From Caloramator sp. mosi_1 (GTDB lineage Bacteria > Bacillota > Clostridia > Clostridiales > Caloramatoraceae), in the NCBI RefSeq assembly GCF_028622835.1, contig NZ_CP117677.1, forward strand, positions 1,908,820-1,972,819: DNA of 64,000 nucleotides. The letters are read 5' to 3'. Of this stretch, positions 33,421-44,136 are shown in pieces. Position 1 is the first letter of the stretch. Every line of letters begins with the position of its first letter. Under the pieces are notes generated by a model, which did not search any database, was not told where the DNA came from, and saw only the letters and a list, made by a program, of their open reading frames with translations. The position numbers and the translations under genes were made by a program.

Positions 33421-34082
33421 TCATCTCCTAAATCTTTTGATTCGAATTAACCCAACTATGAATATTACAATAGAAGCCAAACCTAATGATGTAAATACAG
33501 GGCTAAAAAGTACTTTACTTTAAAATAAACATAGGGAAAAGTAAAAAATCCTTTAGCCCAAAATTTTCTTTTTACCAATGGCAAGAGTGTATTTTCCACC
33601 CTTTGTAGTAGAATATACCGCAATTATATACTTACCACTTTTGTTTATAATACCATTTATAGATTGTGCCTTAATATATTTTGTCTGAGTAAACTTCTCA
33701 TAAAACTCATTGTTGTAGTCCTTAGGGTATACAACATTTATTACTCCATAACCTTTAGGAACATTAAAAGGCACGTCGTGTTTTACTGAAAATTCTTTGC
33801 TTATTATTGCAAAATTAGGTTCAAACCCTATATTCTTTTTTATTTTGGGAACAAGCATTTCTATATAAAAGTTTTCCCCTTCCTTCCCTTCAAATTCATA
33901 AAAATCTACATCATTTTTATCATCAAGTGAAACATAGATAGCATATGAAATGGTATGATTATCAATTGTTATTGGAGATGTAATTGTTGTATCCCTTTTT
34001 TCAAATATTGGTTTATGGGCTGTTACTATTGTTATTGTGCTAAATATTAATAAAAAGAGTAATACACATATTTTCTTTTCAT
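33421..34082 (-). CDS. Exported protein with a PPC-like domain and C-terminal membrane anchor
   Basis: About 221 residues. MKRKICVLLFLLIFSTITIV is a signal peptide (one A restored near 34070). The body holds SYAIYVSLDDKNDVDFYEFE, GKEGENFYIEMLVPKIKKNI and SGKYIIAVYSTTKGGKYTLA, like the bacterial pre-peptidase C-terminal (PPC) beta domain. After a break at about 33560 the chain ends in one hydrophobic helix, SLGLASIVIFIVGLIRIKRF, with a basic tail. The protein should sit outside the cell, anchored at the C-terminus. Function unknown. Confidence 0.7.
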
Positions 34083-34146
34083 TTTTTACTCCTCCTTTCC
34101 TTTAATTAAATATATTCATTATTTTATTTTTTATACAACATTAAAT

Positions 34147-34171
34147 AAAAAACACCATACTGGTGTTTTTT
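34147..34171 (-). terminator. Terminator after the TIM-barrel gene
   Basis: AAAAAACACCA-TAC-TGGTGTTTTTT just after the stop at 34174. Confidence 0.85.
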
Positions 34172-34173
34172 AT

Positions 34174-34842
34174 TTAAAAAGTCTCTCTATATCTATCCAT
34201 TATCTTACCAAAAATTTCAACAGTTGTAGGTGGAGTATATGATATAGCATTTGCTCCTGCAAGTATAGTTTCTCTTATTGTTTCTTCTGTCGGTCCACCT
34301 GTTGCAATTATTGGTACAGTTGGGAACTGTTCTCTTATTCTTCTTACAATGTTTGCAGTATTCTTTGCACCTGAAACATTAAATATAGTTGCACCTGCCT
34401 CAAGTCTTTCCTTAAAGTTTTCCCTTTCTGAGACTACAGTAACAACAATAGGTATGTCTATAGTTTCTCTCATCAATTTTATTGTTTCATTTGAAGTTGG
34501 TGCATTAACAACAACTCCTATTGCACCTTGAAATTCAGCGTCAAGGGCTAAATTGACAACTCTTTTACCTGTTGTTATTCCTCCACCTACACCGCAAAAC
34601 ACAGGAACATCAGCCGACTGCATTATTGCGTGAGTAATTACAGGCTGTGGAGTAAAGGGATAAACAGCAATAACAGCATCTGCATTTGTATTTCTTATTA
34701 TTGCAACATCGGTTGTAAAAACCAATGATTTTATTCTTTTCCCAAAAATAACTATACCACTTGCTTCTCTAATAACTGGAGGAACTTCAATCAAATGACT
34801 TCTTAACGAACCCTTAATTTCAGGTATAAATTTACCATTCAT
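34174..34842 (-). CDS. TIM-barrel protein annotated as hydrolase in clostridia
   Basis: A complete 222-residue protein. ATG 34842 follows GGGAGGTATTATA; the frame could extend to 34875 but without a ribosome site. Repeated beta/alpha units include FTTDVAIIRNTNADAVIAVY, VPVFCGVGGGITTGKRVVNL, GAIGVVVNAPTSNETIKLM, GATIFNVSGAKNTANIV and VPIIATGGPTEETIRETIL. The GG-x-GGG and ATGGPT loops look like phosphate-binding ends of a TIM barrel. I know close relatives labelled only hydrolase; no reaction is established. Confidence 0.75.
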   Translation of the reverse strand: MNGKFIPEIKGSLRSHLIEVPPVIREASGIVIFGKRIKSLVFTTDVAIIRNTNADAVIAVYPFTPQPVITHAIMQSADVPVFCGVGGGITTGKRVVNLALDAEFQGAIGVVVNAPTSNETIKLMRETIDIPIVVTVVSERENFKERLEAGATIFNVSGAKNTANIVRRIREQFPTVPIIATGGPTEETIRETILAGANAISYTPPTTVEIFGKIMDRYRETF

Positions 34843-34949
34843 TATAATACCTCCCTTTTTAAATATCTTAAGCAAATAAGCCTTTAAATCTATAAAATAA
34901 AATATTTACTTTTACAAAAATTAATATTAAACAAACAGGAGATGATTTT

Positions 34950-35962
34950 ATGCCTAACAATATAAAATTAACTTTATTATTATATATATTAATAATAAAT
35001 TCTACAATATCTTTGTTTAAATATACCTTTTATGATATAACATCAAATTCAAAACCTACTAATAAAAAAGTTTGTTTAATTATTGTAGACGGTCTAAGAT
35101 TAGATGCTATTAGCAATATGCCTTTTGTCGAAGGGTTAATAAAAAATAATAATGCTCAATTTACTGTTTCTATTTCTGACAAACCAACCTTATCAAGGGC
35201 TGGCTATATGCGAATTTTAACTGGTGCTCCTACCAACATTAGTGGTATTTCATCAAATAATCAACATATGCCTTCACCAATATTATCTGTATCGGATTTA
35301 GCAATAAAACAAAACCTAAAAACTGCTCTCTGTGGATATTTTTGGATAGATGAACTTTTCCCCTTTACATTTTACTATAAAAGAACATATTTTATTAGAG
35401 ATGGTACTACCTTCCAAGATGCAATTTATTTAATTAAGAGTTATAGACCTGATTTTTTAATAGTTCACCCTATGTCAGTAGATAATTCTGGACATTCTTA
35501 TGGAGGGAATTCTATACAATATAGAGAAACTTCAAAAAGATAGACTCTGATATATATAATCTATATACACTATTAAATACAAATAATTATGATATTATAA
35601 TAACCTCTGACCACGGACATCAAAATTTTGGAGGACACACTAATTATGAAGAAAATACATTTCTAACTCCTTTTATTTTTATAAGCAACAACACCAAACT
35701 AAAATTACCAAAGTATATAAAACAAATAGATATTGCACCTACCCTATGCGATTTATTAGGAATTCCTAAAACTATATATATGACAGGAAATTCTCTTATT
35801 GAAAATGACAATATATTTCCAATAAGAAAAGCACACATTATAAACCCTATGCTCTCCTTTGAATACAATTTAAATTTATCCCTTTTTATAACAAATATAC
35901 TACTTACAGTTCAACTTATCATTTATTTTTATTTTATTCATTTACTAAAACTTAAATTTTAA
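34950..35962 (+). CDS. Membrane protein of the alkaline phosphatase/phosphodiesterase superfamily
   Basis: About 337 residues. An N-terminal helix (LTLLLYILIINSTISLFKYT) precedes the catalytic domain. CLIIVDGLRLDAI holds the first metal Asp, DKPTLSRAGYMRILTG the nucleophile Thr/Ser, and TSDHGHQNFGGHTNYEE the DHGH metal motif. A C-terminal helix (LSLFITNILLTVQLIIYFYF) follows. The architecture resembles GPI ethanolamine phosphate transferase-like enzymes and lipoteichoic-type transferases, but the substrate is not predictable. One A/T is lost at about 35535. Preceded by CAGGAGATGATTTT. Alone on the plus strand between opposing genes. Confidence 0.75.
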
Positions 35963-36025
35963 TAAAAATATATCGAACTTTCAGATAATTAATTAATTAA
36001 ATTTTACCATATAAATAATAAAAAA

Positions 36026-36059
36026 GGTAGAGATTTTCATAAAATTAACAATCTCTACC
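36026..36059 (-). terminator. Terminator after tRNA-Gln
   Basis: GGTAGAGATT...AATCTCTACC, followed on the minus strand by CTTTTTTATT. Confidence 0.85.
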
Positions 36060-36071
36060 CAAATTTCTAAA

Positions 36072-36146
36072 TGGCTGCCGAGGTAGGACTCGAACCCACA
36101 CGTGCCTGATCCAGAGTCAGGTGCCTTACCATTTGGCGACTCGGCA
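36072..36146 (-). tRNA. tRNA-Gln (CTG)
   Basis: 75-nt cloverleaf on the minus strand. The acceptor TGCCGAG pairs with CTCGGCA, followed by an encoded CCA with G discriminator. The anticodon arm CCTGA-CTCTGGA-TCAGG gives anticodon CTG, reading CAG. The T arm contains GGTTCGAGTCC. Located alone between hflX and a membrane phosphatase-like gene, with its own terminator. Confidence 0.95.
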
Positions 36147-36199
36147 TTAACCTTACATAAATTATTATATATAAGATTTGTAAATTTTTCAATATGCAA

Positions 36200-38006
36200 C
36201 TAATCAATTTGTAAATATTTCTTATATCTATTAATTATATCCTCTGTGGCCTCTACTAATATCTCAATCCCCTCTTCTTTGTATTCCTCTCTTTTAATAC
36301 AATTTAAAGAATGTAGTTCTGATACAATTCTTGCATCTTTATAAGGTACAAGTATTGTTTCTTGAATAATAGAAGAAAATATTCTTTTCTCTACTTCTTT
36401 TAAAAACAAATCTAAATTAATCTCCTTAAGTGCCGAAATTTCAACAGTGTTTTGATATTTTGCCTTAATTGCACATAAATTTTCTTCCTTAGCAGCATCT
36501 ATTTTATTGATAGCTAAAATCATTTCTTTATTTTGTGCTCCAATTTCCTTTAAAACTCTATTTACTGTTTCTATTTGAACCATTGCGTTTTCATTTGAAC
36601 CATCAACCACGTGAACTATTAAATCACTTTCCACAACCTCTTCAAGTGTTGATTTAAAGGCTTCAACTAAATCGTGAGGAAGTTTTCTAATAAAACCTAC
36701 AGTATCTGAAAAAAGTACATCTCTGCCACTTGGTAATGTAATAATTCTTGTTGTTGTATCAAGTGTTGCAAAAAGCATATTTGCTTCAAGAACCTTCTCT
36801 TTGTCTTTTCCATAAAGCTCACAAAGTTTATTTCTTAGCGTCGACTTTCCAACATTTGTGTAACCAACAAAGGCAACAACAGGTATTTCATTTTGTTTTC
36901 TTCTTTCTCTTTGAACACTTCTTATTTTTTTAACTCTTTCTAATTCGTTTTCTAAGTCGTAAATTCTTTCACGTATATGTCTTTTATCTATCTCCAATTT
37001 TTTCTCTCCTGGGCCTCTTGTTCCAATTCCACCACCGGTTCTCGATAAAACGTGACCTAACCCTATAAGTCTTGGTAATCTGTATTTTAACTGTGCAAGT
37101 TCAACCTGAAGTTTTCCCTCCATTGATTTTGCACGCTGTGCAAATATATCTAATATCAATGTTGTTCTATCTATGACTTTACAGCCAATAACCTCTTCAA
37201 GATTTCTTGTCTGAACTCCATTTAATTCATCATCAAATATAATAGTATCTGCCATTAAACTTTGTCTTAGAAGTGCTATTTCCCTTGCTTTACCAGAACC
37301 TATATAATAGGCTGGATCTATTTTAGCTTTATTTTGAATAACCTTATGAACAACGAAAGCTCCAGCAGTCTCTGCAAGTTCCTGCAATTCATCTAATGAT
37401 TCTTCAACAGAATATCCGTCTTCTGATCTACAGCCCACCAAAATTACCCTTTCTTTTTCACTCTTTTGTACTTCGTGAGCTATATTTTCTATTTGTTTTC
37501 TATTTCATTTACAATATCTGAAAAACGTATATTTTCCATATCTTCTATACTATATGGTCCTTCCACAAAGGCCTCATTTTTTATCAACCCATCCTCTACC
37601 TTTAAATAGCCAAAGGAAAAACTTTTGGGGTTTCCATCTACTACGGCAACTGCTACCATTGTATCAAATTTCATTTCAATTAAAGCTGTAACATCAGGTA
37701 CTGATAATCTTGAATCATCTGATAAATGAGTATGTATGCAACGTATTCCGTTTAACCCTCTTTCGCTTCTTTTTCGCTCATAAACTCAAGTGGTGCAGTA
37801 AAATTATCACCTACTAAAACATTTACTATTTTCCCTCTTCTATTTATGTATACTGCCACTTCACGACCTATTGCTTGTGATATTTCACAAACTATTTCCA
37901 AAATATTGGATGAAATTAAAATATCTTTTTCACAATTTAATTCATATAGTTCCTCAAGTCTATTTATATATTGTTTCTTTAAACCTTCTGTGTTTCCATA
38001 TATCAT
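36200..38006 (-). CDS. hflX: GTPase HflX with an N-terminal RadC/JAB-like domain
   Basis: About 603 residues, longer than the 410-430 of Escherichia coli or Bacillus HflX. The C-terminal two thirds are classic: KAKIDPAYYIGSGKAREIAL, RTGGGIGTRGPGEKKLEIDK, then the G domain with VAFVGYTNVGKSTL (G1), LFATLDTTTR (G2), FSDTVGFIRKLP (G3) and LAINKIDA (G4). HflX splits stalled or heat-damaged ribosomes. The extra N-terminal 170 residues contain GREVAVYINRRGKIVNVLVG and IHTHLSDDSRLSVPDVTAL. The second has the H-x-H-x7-S-x2-D metal motif of JAB/JAMM proteins, with the Glu expected upstream. Breaks at about 37765 and 37490. Only the GTPase function is established. Confidence 0.9.
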
Positions 38007-38101
38007 ATAATCATCCCCTTTTAAGATGTACTAAGTATTAATTATATCATCAACCCTTTAACCTCTCAAGATATAACAAATTTGTTGTTCATAAGTGTTT
38101 C

Positions 38102-38138
38102 TTCATAATCAGAGCTTCTTTAATGTTTGTAAGCAATC
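38102..38138 (+). repeat. 37-bp dispersed repeat, copy 2
   Basis: A close copy of the right end of the MITE at 7310-7346 (TTCATAATCAGAGC... shared), but without a recognisable left end. In the gap between hflX and hpt, same orientation as the other copies. Confidence 0.65.
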
Positions 38139-38212
38139 AATAAAAATTTATTATTTTTGCATAATAATAAAAACATTATAGATTAGTCTGATTAAATTTT
38201 ACCCTTGAATTC

Positions 38213-38242
38213 TTGACTTTTTTAAACAATATTTTATATTAT
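38213..38242 (+). promoter_or_regulatory. Promoter of hpt
   Basis: TTGACT (38213-38218) and TATTAT (38237-38242), 18-base spacer, about 32 bases before the hpt start. Confidence 0.6.
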
Positions 38243-38274
38243 CTTTAATATACAAATTTAATGGAGGGAAAGTG

Positions 38275-38800
38275 ATGGAAAATAAAAGGAAAACATATTA
38301 ATAACAGCAGATGAAATTCAATCAAAGGTTGCTGAACTTGGTGCTATTATTTCAAATGATTATAAAGATAAAAAACTTTATGTTCTATCACTACTTAGAG
38401 GAAGTTTTATTTTCACTGCCGATTTAGTAAGACACATATCAGTTCCTGTTAAAATAGGATTTATGACCACATCAAGCTATGGACATAGTGAAGAATCATC
38501 AGGAAATGTTAAAGTAGTACACGAAATTGCAGATAATATAGAAGGCTTTGATGTTCTTGTTGTTGATGACATTGTGGATACTGGTATAACAATGAAGTTT
38601 GTTATGGAATATCTAAAAAATATAATCCTGCAAGTATCAAATCCTGTGTTCTCTTAGATAAGCCAGAAAGAAGAAAAGTTGAATTAACGCCTGATTATAA
38701 ATGCTTTACGATTCCTGACGTTTTTGTAGTAGGATATGGTCTAAACTATGGAGATTATTATAGAAATAAACCATATATATTCAATTGGGAAAATAAATAA
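38275..38800 (+). CDS. hpt: Hypoxanthine phosphoribosyltransferase
   Basis: Purine salvage: hypoxanthine (or guanine) plus PRPP. It has about 176 residues. ATG 38275 follows GGAGGGAAAGTG. LYVLSLLRGSFIFTADLVRH holds the flexible-loop region, and VLVVDDIVDTGITMKFVMEY is the PRPP motif. The end reads VFVVGYGLNYGDYYRNKPYI. Breaks at about 38290 (one A) and 38620 (one A; LKKYNPASIKSCVLLD is recovered). Monocistronic, with its own promoter and terminator. Confidence 0.95.
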
Positions 38801-38820
38801 GTCTGCAATTTTGCAGACTT
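38799..38820. terminator. Bidirectional terminator between hpt and yunB
   Basis: AAGTCTGCAA-TT-TTGCAGACTT, perfect stem, with T-rich DNA on both outer sides. Confidence 0.85.
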
Positions 38821-39454
38821 ATTTTGTTATATCCTTCATAAAATCTAAATTTGCATAGGTCTCTGGAACTTTACCTACTATTATACTTTCTGATATTGGT
38901 ACACTTGTAATAACTGATACATTGTTTCTTGCAAAGGGTACAATAACTTGAACGCTTGCCTTAATATCAAGATATATAATATGTCGTGTTTGGTTTATTC
39001 CTGCTGCTTGAAATTCTGATCTATAATTTGTATTAACTGAACCTACAGGTTTCATTTTAAAGGGAATTTTAGGTCCGTAGTTTGCAAGAATGTCATTTTT
39101 TAAAACTACTCCTAATGGTATTGAACCCTTTCTTCCTTCAATATTTCTTATCCTATCCTGAACAGAAAGTGAAATTTCAGAACCTATCCTATTAAGTTCA
39201 ACTGAATTTGCCTGTATCATAACTATATTCCCATCTTTATCTGTTTTTACTGTTATAATGTCATCATAGGATATTTTGTTTTTAAACTCAGTTCTTATAG
39301 TTTCATTTATTGTTTCAAGAGCAATAGCCCTTGCCTCTGCATCACAATATGCTAAAACTATTGGTTTTAATGCCCTATCTAAAAAATAGATATTTATAAG
39401 AAATAAAATAAATAATATTAATAATATTAAAGATACCCTTTTAAAAAACTTCAT
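38819..39454 (-). CDS. yunB: Sporulation protein YunB
   Basis: A 211-residue, intact protein with an N-terminal anchor (FFKRVSLILLILFILFLINI). The body is typical of YunB: CDAEARAIALETINETIRTE, KTDKDGNIVMIQANSVELNR, SIPLGVVLKNDILANYGPKI and QTRHIIYLDIKASVQVIVPF. YunB is expressed in the mother cell under sigma-E in Bacillus and is needed for normal spores; its biochemistry is unknown. The second ATG fits AGGAGGAA best. Confidence 0.9.
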   Translation of the reverse strand: MKFFKRVSLILLILFILFLINIYFLDRALKPIVLAYCDAEARAIALETINETIRTEFKNKISYDDIITVKTDKDGNIVMIQANSVELNRIGSEISLSVQDRIRNIEGRKGSIPLGVVLKNDILANYGPKIPFKMKPVGSVNTNYRSEFQAAGINQTRHIIYLDIKASVQVIVPFARNNVSVITSVPISESIIVGKVPETYANLDFMKDITK

Positions 39455-39504
39455 CATTTCCTCCTAAATTCATTTCTATTAAAATTTATGTATATAATAT
39501 AAAA

Positions 39505-39528
39505 AAGAAGTTGCAATCGCAACTTCTT
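39505..39528 (-). terminator. Terminator after the glycosyltransferase gene
   Basis: AAGAAGTTGC-GATT-GCAACTTCTT followed on the minus strand by TTTTAT. Confidence 0.85.
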
Positions 39529-39555
39529 ATGCAGCTGTTGAACCATCAATTCCTT

Positions 39556-40947
39556 CTATTTCATTAATACTGATTTGTCTTGTATGTTTAGTATGGCTCC
39601 ATTCTTTTTGTTTTTATCTATTATACCTTGTACTGTTATTGGTATCCAAGTTATTGTATAAATACCATACAACAAATACCATACATACACCTTAAATCCT
39701 TTGAGTCCTTCAACACTTAATATAGCAGCTGACACTATACCTATATACGCTAAATTTAATAATGATATTTTTATTATGTTATCTCCTCTTGTAATTACTC
39801 TATCCATTAAAAATACATTTAGTGAATAAAGTCCTAAAAACGCCAACATCTTTTTAGATAGCTTTCTTTCAAGTGCCATTACAATTGGTGTAAACATAAA
39901 TTGAAATACACTAAACAGCTTCCATACTATCGGTGTAAATAAATACTGAATTATAAATATATTTAATCCCTTCTCTGAATGAGTTTGTAAATAAGTTAGT
40001 ATCAAAGACATACCTAATAAAAGAATTATAAAAGGTTGAACTGTGTATAGTGCACAGTCAAAGGCAACAAAATCTTTATCTTTAATTGCCTTTTTCATAA
40101 GTTTAGTAAAGTACCTTGTTGCTACATCTGCAAATCCCTGCATCCATCTTTTTCTCTGGTTCCAAGATTGTTTTAAAGTCAAAGGTTTTTCATCATATAT
40201 AACAGCAGTATGTGCCCATCCAACCTTATATCCATTTAAAACAAGTTTGCAGGTAAACTCTAAGTCTTCTGTTAAACAAGTTGCTCCCCAACCAAATCTC
40301 TTAAGAAGTTCTGTGTCTACACAAAATCCTGTTCCACCTATTTGATTAGAAAGTCCTAATTTCCATCTTGCAGCTTGGAAAAGTCTATTTGCACTCCAGA
40401 AGGCTATTGAATATGAATGTGTAATCCAAGAGTCATTTGGATTTTTACTATCTATATATCCTTGAACAACCTTATATCCTGAAACAAGTTTTTTATTCAT
40501 TTCCTTTAAGAAGTTTCTTGAAGCTAAGTTATCTGCATCAAATACAACTACCGCATCATATTTTTTATCCATTTCAAATATATTGTTAAACATCCACTCA
40601 AGTGCATATCCCTTACCACGTTTTGTAGAATCAAACCTCTCAAACACCTGAGCCCCGTGTTCCCTGGCTATTTTTGCTGTATTGTCTGTACAATTATCTG
40701 CTATTACAAAAATATCGTATAGCTCCTTTGGATAATCTAAATTTTTTAAACTCTCCACTATTTGTGCTATAACCATCTCTTCATTATGGGCTGCTACTAT
40801 TAATGCAAAGGACTTTTGTGGCTCTACCTCATTATTATCTTCCTTTTTTAGCCTTAACCCATAAAAGGAGATTATCATATAGTATGATGAAATTATAAAA
40901 ACTATTATTTGAAACACAAACGTTGCATTAAAAATAAATTCCTTCAT
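39556..40947 (-). CDS. Membrane glycosyltransferase family 2, processive type
   Basis: 463 residues, intact. Helix 1 (FIFNATFVFQIIVFIISSYY) precedes the GT-A domain: ALIVAAHNEEMVIAQIVESL, VVFDADNLASRNFLKEMN (DxD), CLTEDLEFTCKL (TED) and QRKRWMQG (QxxRW). Four to five C-terminal helices follow. These motifs are shared with cellulose and hyaluronan synthases and poly-N-acetylglucosamine synthase. It probably exports a polysaccharide, but there is no accessory pgaB/bcsB-type gene nearby, so the polymer is unknown. Start at the second methionine, ATG 40947, after GGAGGAGTCGACA. Confidence 0.9.
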   Translation of the reverse strand: MKEFIFNATFVFQIIVFIISSYYMIISFYGLRLKKEDNNEVEPQKSFALIVAAHNEEMVIAQIVESLKNLDYPKELYDIFVIADNCTDNTAKIAREHGAQVFERFDSTKRGKGYALEWMFNNIFEMDKKYDAVVVFDADNLASRNFLKEMNKKLVSGYKVVQGYIDSKNPNDSWITHSYSIAFWSANRLFQAARWKLGLSNQIGGTGFCVDTELLKRFGWGATCLTEDLEFTCKLVLNGYKVGWAHTAVIYDEKPLTLKQSWNQRKRWMQGFADVATRYFTKLMKKAIKDKDFVAFDCALYTVQPFIILLLGMSLILTYLQTHSEKGLNIFIIQYLFTPIVWKLFSVFQFMFTPIVMALERKLSKKMLAFLGLYSLNVFLMDRVITRGDNIIKISLLNLAYIGIVSAAILSVEGLKGFKVYVWYLLYGIYTITWIPITVQGIIDKNKKNGAILNIQDKSVLMK

Positions 40948-41190
40948 TGTCGACTCCTCCAATTATTTTGCTTTAATTCAATATCACTCTAAAATTAGGT
41001 TTAACAATTAATATTGTTATTATTCTTAGCACCTATTAGATTATAATGCTATTTATCTTTTAAATAAAGGCACTTAAAATATTATTAATAATTCTTTTAC
41101 ATTTAAAAAAACATCAATATGTTTATATTGTAGAATTAAATATTGTATAATGATATAATGTAAGTAAGTTGACTCTAAAGGAGGTTTACT

Positions 41191-43505
41191 ATGGCTAAAA
41201 AGAAACGAAAAAAGGAAGCATTCTAAAGAATATATTGTTAATTTTTATTATTGTAGCTCTTATGTTAAGTGCAGCTGCAATAGGAGCTGTAATTAAAATA
41301 GTTAGTGAAGTACCTGAAATCGACGTTAATATACTTGATAATTTAAAACAATCTATTGAGTTTTATGATAAGGATGGAAATCCTATTGCTAACTGGCATA
41401 GTGGTGAAAACAGAAAGATAGTATCAATTAAACAAATACCTAAACATTTACAATATGCTTATGTTTCTATCGAAGATGAGCGTTTTTTTAAACACCACGG
41501 AATAGATGTAAAAGAATTTTTGGAGCAATGTTAGCAAATTTAAAGTCAAAGTCAAAATCGCAGGGTGGTTCAACCATTACTCAACAGCTGGTTAGAAATT
41601 ATGCTTTAACACAAAAGAAAAGCTACGTAAGAAAAATACAAGAGATGTATCTTGCAGTTCAAATTGAAAGAAAACTGAGTAAAGACCAGATTTTAGAGGC
41701 ATATTTAAATACAATATACCTTGGTCCTAATATATATGGAGTTCAGGAAGCTTCAAGGTATTACTTTGATAAGGATGTAGAAGATGTTACAATTGCTGAA
41801 GCTGCTTTTATTGCAGCAATAACACAAAATCCAGGTATCTATAACCCATATAGTAAAAAAATAAAGAAAATCCTGATAACTATTTAAGCCGTCAAAAACT
41901 GTATTAAAAAGATGTATGAAAATGGCTATATTTCTAATGAAGAATATCAAAATGCTTTAAATGAAGACATTGTATCAAGTTTAAATAAAGAAAAAACAAA
42001 ACTAACCAGTAACTATTCAAAATACCATTGGTTTATAGAAGCTGCATTAGATGAAATAGCTGAAGACTTTGCAAAAAGTATGATATGGATGAAAAGGATG
42101 CGAAACAAAAACTAAAAAACGGCGGATACAAGGTTTATTTAACAATTGACACTCGACTTCAAGAAAAGGCTCAAGAAATAATAAATAATGAAAAATTTTA
42201 TAAAAACATACCTGTAAAAATAGACAAACAAAAACTAAAAGAAAATGAAAATGCAAAACCAAATCCTCAAGCTGCTGCGGTTATAATGGATTTAAATGGA
42301 GAGGTTAGAGCTTTAATTGGTGGCCGTGGACTTAGTGCTGGTTCCTTTAACTATGCAGCAGGTGAAAACGCAAAAATGCCTCCAGGTTCTTCAATTAAAC
42401 CATTAACAGTTTACACACCTGCTATAGAAAATAAAATTATAACACCTTCAACAATAATAAATGATTCGAGAGATGATGAAGAAGCTATTGAAATTTATAA
42501 TGCTACTGGAAAAAATTGGTTTCCGAATAACTATGATAATAAATGCGTTGGGCCTGTAACTGTAAGATATGCACTTGAACAATCTAAAAATACAATTGCA
42601 ACTAAAATACTATATAGGCTCGGAAAAGATATTAGCTTTAATTATGCAACTAAAAAATTTGGATTAACTACACTTGTTAAGGATGATAAAAGCTACGCTA
42701 CTCTTGCACTGGGCCAATTAACCTATGGAGCAAGGCCTATCGAAATGGCAGCTGCCTATACTGCCTTTGCAAACAATGGAATAATTTCCTCTCCTATTTT
42801 ATATACAAAGGTTGAAGATAGAAACGGTAATGTTATACTTGAAAAGGAAGCAGTGCAAAGACGAGCTATATCCCAAGATACTGCCTTTGTAATGAATCAG
42901 TTACTTCAAAGTGTTGTTAAAAATGGTCTTGCTAAAAGTGCAGATTTAGGTGCTATGCCAACAGGTGGAAAAACAGGTACAACCGAAAAAATCTGGATGG
43001 ATGGTTTGTAGGATTTACACCCTATTATAGTTGTGCTGTATGGGTAGGTTCAACAAGGGAGCCTGAAGTTAGCTATATTAAAGTATCAAGTGCAAACGTA
43101 ACTCCTATATGGAAGGCTATTATGCTTGAGGCCCACAGAGGTCTTCCTATTAAACAGTTCAACAGACCAGATAACGTTGTTGAGGCTGTTATTTGTGCTC
43201 AAAGCGGAAAGCTTGCTACAGAAACTTGCCCAAACAAATACGTTGAATATTATTTAAGTGGAACGGAACCTACTGAATATTGTGATATACATTTATCACC
43301 AATTCCTGTACCTAATGATGAACAAAATAATGATGGTATAAATGATGAGAATAATAATGAAAATATAAATAATGAAGGTTCAAATAATGAAAATACAGAA
43401 CAAAATACTCAAGACCAACAAGGTCAAACATATAATCAAGGCGGTAACCAAGAAAATAATAATAACAATAATAATGCAAATACAACTCCTCCGCCTACAC
43501 GATAG
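41191..43505 (+). CDS. ponA: Class A penicillin-binding protein 1A
   Basis: Bifunctional cell-wall polymerase, about 772 residues. The basic start MAKKKRKK leads into one anchor helix (ILLIFIIVALMLSAAAIGAV). The transglycosylase domain has YAYVSIEDERFFKHHGIDVK with the catalytic Glu, then GGSTITQQLVRNYALTQKK and IERKLSKDQILEAYLNTIYLG. The transpeptidase domain has PGSSIKPLTVYTP (SxxK), EQSKNTIA (SxN) and GGKTGTTE (KTG). The tail after residue about 705 is almost pure Asn/Glu/Gln and ends NTTPPPTR. Breaks: 41215, 41520, 41865, 42080, 43000. Start follows AAAGGAGGTTTACT. Confidence 0.95.
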
Positions 43506-43520
43506 TATTAAATTTACTCC

Positions 43521-43556
43521 AAAAGCTAAAGAAACCTTACGGTTTCTTTAGCTTTT
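43521..43556. terminator. Bidirectional terminator between PBP1A and spoVA
   Basis: AAAAGCTAAAGAAACC...GGTTTCTTTAGCTTTT. Strong stem; the last spoVA gene (-) ends at its right edge. Confidence 0.9.
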
Positions 43557-44126
43557 ACATCCTCTTTGAATCAGCTCTATCACTTCTTCTTATAATCTCT
43601 TCCATAGCCTTTGTTATAATAGGTGCCCCTATTTCAACATTGTCAAATCCATCCATTTTACCTATGTCTCCAACCCCAATTATTATAGGAGCTCTTTTAT
43701 CATTTAATACATCTACCGTATCTCCTTTAACTATTTTATCCTCTTTTGCAAGTCCACTTTTGTCTACACCCTTTTTAACTATATTTCCGTTTCTGTCTAT
43801 TGAATAATCAACCTTTATTCCTCTTACACCATTTGTATTAGATGCTACAGCAATAACACCTAATACATCTACTTCTCCACAATTTAGTATATATTCCATC
43901 GCCTCTTCTCCATCACCCTTATGGGTATCGCCTCTATCATCTACCATAACAACTACAGGATCATACTTTGCCTGTTTTATATATTCTACAATTTCTCTAC
44001 CCGATATGGGTGTTGGATTTCCTGCTGACCTTGATATACATCTACCACCTATATTTTTGCAGCAGCCTCTACTGCCCTCTGTGCAACCAAATCTCCGTCT
44101 GTCACAATAATAACCTTCTTTTTCAA
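43555..44126 (-). CDS. spoVAE: Stage V sporulation protein AEA
   Basis: About 191 residues, soluble. TTG 44126 with AGGAGTGATAC gives LKKKVIIVTDGDLVAQRAVE, then CISRSAGNPTPISGREIVEY and VVVMVDDRGDTHKGDGEEAM. It continues LGVIAVASNTNGVRGIKVDY and IIIGVGDIGKMDGFDNVEIG. This is the SpoVAEA type, the last gene of the minimal spoVA set, which supports dipicolinic acid uptake into the forespore. Breaks at about 44050 and 43975. Transcribed with AC, AD and AEB. Confidence 0.9.
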
Positions 44127-44136
44127 AGTATCACTC

